Below are positions 62,369-64,000 of a stretch of 64,000 bases of DNA, piece by piece. The notes below the pieces were generated by a model. The model did no database searches and was not told the origin of the DNA. It worked only from the letters and a program-made list of their open reading frames with translations. The stretch spans positions 3,670,037 to 3,734,036 of the forward strand of contig WMCF01000006.1 in assembly GCA_009792885.1 (NCBI GenBank). The letters run 5' to 3'. The translations under genes and the position numbers were made by a program. The stretch is from Eremophila alpestris peregrina. Taxonomy: Eukaryota; Chordata; Aves; Passeriformes; Alaudidae. How positions within the stretch are numbered: position 1 is the stretch's first letter; every line of letters starts with the position of its first letter.

Positions 62369-62503
62369 GTCTGCCTCGTTCTTCAGCAAATAGACACAAC
62401 CTGCTATGTGTCTGAATTGGAAAACGTGGCTAGAGGAGTAACAGGTTCTGCTTTCCTCACTGTACACTTCATTGCAGTGCTGACAATGAGACCTGTAACA
62501 AGT
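62369..62503 (+). ncRNA. H/ACA-box snoRNA, target not recognised
   Basis: 5' hairpin: GCCTCGT (62373-62379)/ACGTGGC (62424-62430, one T-T mismatch), pocket strands of 12 and 10 nt, upper stem AGACAC (62392-62397)/GTGTCT (62408-62413). H box AGAGGA (62432-62437). 3' hairpin: ACAGGT (62441-62446)/ACCTGT (62491-62496), two 11-nt pocket strands, upper stem CACTG (62458-62462)/CAGTG (62475-62479). The ACA box is at 62498-62500 with the end three nt later. All parts are in the right order and distance, total about 135 nt. It lies in the intron 62164-62990. I could not match either pocket to rRNA from memory. Likely one of the TAF1D-hosted SNORA genes. Confidence 0.8.
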
Positions 62504-63198
62504 TCACTTAGTGGGACAATTCTGCAAACATACTTAAAAATGCAGCTACTATGAAATCTAAGGATAAGCTTGAGTTCATGTGCCTCAATCCTGCATCCCT
62601 GTGTATTAAAAGAAGTAGAATAAGCAGGTAGAGGGACAATACCTGTAGTGCTGAATTCTTGTAAATTATTTATTAAAAGCATATTTTTAAGGTGTCTTAA
62701 AATGGTCTCTTCCATGCTCTCTTTGTGAGGTAGCTCCTTTAGTTTTACCTTCTGTAGCACAGTGCTCCAGTTTCTTCAACGGCAGATCTTGTTGGTAGTT
62801 AAATGATAAACTGGGCTGGGGTTTGATTGCAGGTAAAATGCTTTGTTGTCATCAGCATTCAGCCAGTGTGACTGGACTACTGTCTGCCTGGCTTCATACT
62901 GAGATAAAAACACACAAGTCTTGATAAACTGCTAAAATACGGAGAAAACTTTACAGTATTACTTAGATACAACAATCTACTTTCTTTTAGGAATTGCACC
63001 TGCAGTCCAGTCTGAAGTAGCATCTTGGTAAGTTTGTGTGACTGTTTTTTTTTTACCCTTGCCTGTTTCAGGTTAGCCACCTGTCTTTAACTTGGTGAGC
63101 TGGTTATGCTGCTGCTCCTTTCTTACTGAGAAGATGCAATGTTGTTTCAGAAAACATGTAAGATTATCTTCCCCAAACTTGAGAATGCTGTGAGAAAA

Positions 63199-63268
63199 TT
63201 GTTGTGATGATTGGCAAAATGTTCAACTGCTCTGAAGAGAGTGAGTGAGAAGAGCCTTTCTGAACAAA
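63199..63268 (+). ncRNA. C/D-box snoRNA (SNORD5/SNORD6 family), guide for 28S rRNA
   Basis: C box GTGATGA (63204-63210), D' box CTGA (63232-63235), C'-like GAGTGAG around 63239-63249 and D box CTGA (63260-63263). A short terminal stem TTGT/ACAA flanks the C and D boxes. The 13 nt ATGTTCAACTGCT (63219-63231) directly before D' is complementary to AGCAGUUGAACAU of 28S rRNA. The D+5 rule points to the G of CAGUU, two bases from the site predicted for the RNA at 60141-60210. The D box is about 90 nt from the 3' splice site at 63353, a common spacing for intronic C/D RNAs. Confidence 0.85.
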
Positions 63269-63420
63269 TCTACTCAGTGCTGTTGGAGGTTCTGCTAATT
63301 TGTATGCACATACATTCTGGTTTGTAACATTACTTGTTTTTTTCTGGTGGCAGGTACTTGGAGGAAGTGAAGGATGTAATGCAGGATGCCATTTCACAGA
63401 AGTGTGAAGCTGCTTTGAGG

Positions 63421-64000
63421 GTTAGTGTGACATCTGAAGTTCTGCCTGTACCTTTAAGACTGAGGGTCTCTGGTTGTCAGTAGGCCAGAAGTATCACAGA
63501 CCAAGCTAATTTGTGAAGGTTTCAGGGACTTGTTTTCAACGTTACACCACTATATCCTAATGGATCATTCATTCTGTTAAGGGAAGAATTTATTGTAATT
63601 ATTCTAATTTATATGTAATTTATATGAACATTCTTTTGGTTGGCCCAAAGAATGTTCATATAAATTCCTCAGTCAAAAACAAGGTCAAAGGTTAACTACT
63701 TAAACTGATAGTTTAAGGTAGACCAGTAAGTTACTTAGTAGGAAATTTATAGGGAGGACTCTGCAGAGTTCTGTTCTTAAAGCCCTTTGATATTTGCTTC
63801 TCAAATAATTTAACTTAAAAACCAGCTAATATGAAGGAAATGCTATTGTATCATTTACCATCTTCCTTCCCCACAATGTCTTGTAACAACATAAAATGAC
63901 ACTTACTGACATCTGTACCAGATACCCTTCCAGTCTGCTTGATATTTCTGTGCTGTGGTAATTTATAGCAGCAGAATTGCTGAGGTCTATCCCGATGGGA
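63421..64000. other. Right edge of window, no gene assigned
   Basis: Apart from the 20-bp palindrome I see no snoRNA with complete boxes and no coding exon. By synteny with human, CEP295 should follow on the opposite strand, but its 3' end is not visible here. Confidence 0.5.
63617..63666. repeat. Perfect 20-bp inverted repeat, 10-nt loop
   Basis: The arms at 63617-63636 and 63647-63666 are exact reverse complements (AATTTATATG...CATATAAATT), with loop TGGTTGGCCC that can add two more pairs. Just upstream the motif TAATTTATATG is repeated in tandem. It lies in the presumed last intron of the snoRNA host region. It could be a hairpin RNA or a foldback element. No function is assigned. Confidence 0.85.

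Larger units (their letters stand above)
58680..63420 (+). other. Non-coding 3' extension of TAF1D with small exons (snoRNA host part)
   Basis: Beyond the TAF1D stop there are small exon-like blocks with good acceptors and donors: 60349-60400 (GTAAGC), 61294-61335 (GTAAGT), 61645-61773 (GTGAGC), 62117-62163 (GTAAGT), 62991-63027 (GTAAGT) and 63354-63420 (GTTAGT). A GTGAGT donor at 58801 could start the series inside the 3' UTR. No frame stays open across the joined blocks. The introns between them contain the snoRNAs listed separately. This is the usual layout of a snoRNA host, and mammalian TAF1D hosts a snoRNA set. Exon use needs RNA evidence; further exons may lie beyond the window. Confidence 0.6.

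Noticed and set aside
62991..63420. Open frame across the blocks 62991-63027 and 63354-63420 (reads like a short helical peptide)
   Set aside because: It cannot be extended upstream: every junction with the block ending at 62163 meets a stop. Treated as non-coding exons.

Overview
This window looks like nuclear DNA of a bird. The interspersed repeats are CR1 LINE fragments of the avian type (at least seven, in both orientations). The genes are spliced vertebrate genes with short introns, and the order VSTM5 - MED17 - C11orf54 - TAF1D matches a block I know from human 11q21. Other CR1-rich sauropsids (turtle, crocodilian) are possible but less likely. No bacterial, viral, tRNA or CRISPR signal was seen.

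Layout from left to right. 1-3.9 kb: intergenic with one CR1. 3.9-11.3 kb (+): an eight-exon, 544-residue SLC5 transporter close to the high-affinity choline transporter SLC5A7 but with a short C-terminus. 11.3-20.6 kb: intergenic, with CR1 pieces and a striking pair of adjacent perfect inverted repeats. 21.1-26.3 kb (+): VSTM5, a single-pass immunoglobulin-domain protein behind a CpG-island promoter. 30.5-41.9 kb (-): MED17 in 12 exons, with its ATG inside a TISU/YY1-like element. 42.5-51.2 kb (-): C11orf54 in 8 coding exons. 53.8-54.1 kb: a GC-rich promoter region between C11orf54 and TAF1D that carries about 23 copies of a GGCTC pentamer. 54.1-58.7 kb (+): TAF1D, a subunit of the RNA polymerase I factor SL1.

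The last 5 kb, downstream of the TAF1D stop, is the most interesting part. It holds a series of small non-coding exons whose introns carry small nucleolar RNAs. Four can be built directly from the sequence. Two are C/D-box RNAs that share a 12-nt guide against the same 28S rRNA site, offset by two nucleotides (SNORD5/SNORD6 type). Two are complete H/ACA RNAs, one with a 3' pocket that fits a conserved 18S rRNA sequence. TAF1D is a known snoRNA host in mammals, so a factor for rRNA transcription and the RNAs that modify rRNA appear to share one transcription unit here as well.

All coding models were assembled by hand from splice sites and reading frame; every total length is a multiple of three and ends in a stop. 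Repeat boundaries, UTRs and promoters are approximate. Comparisons to human proteins, repeat families and rRNA are from memory.
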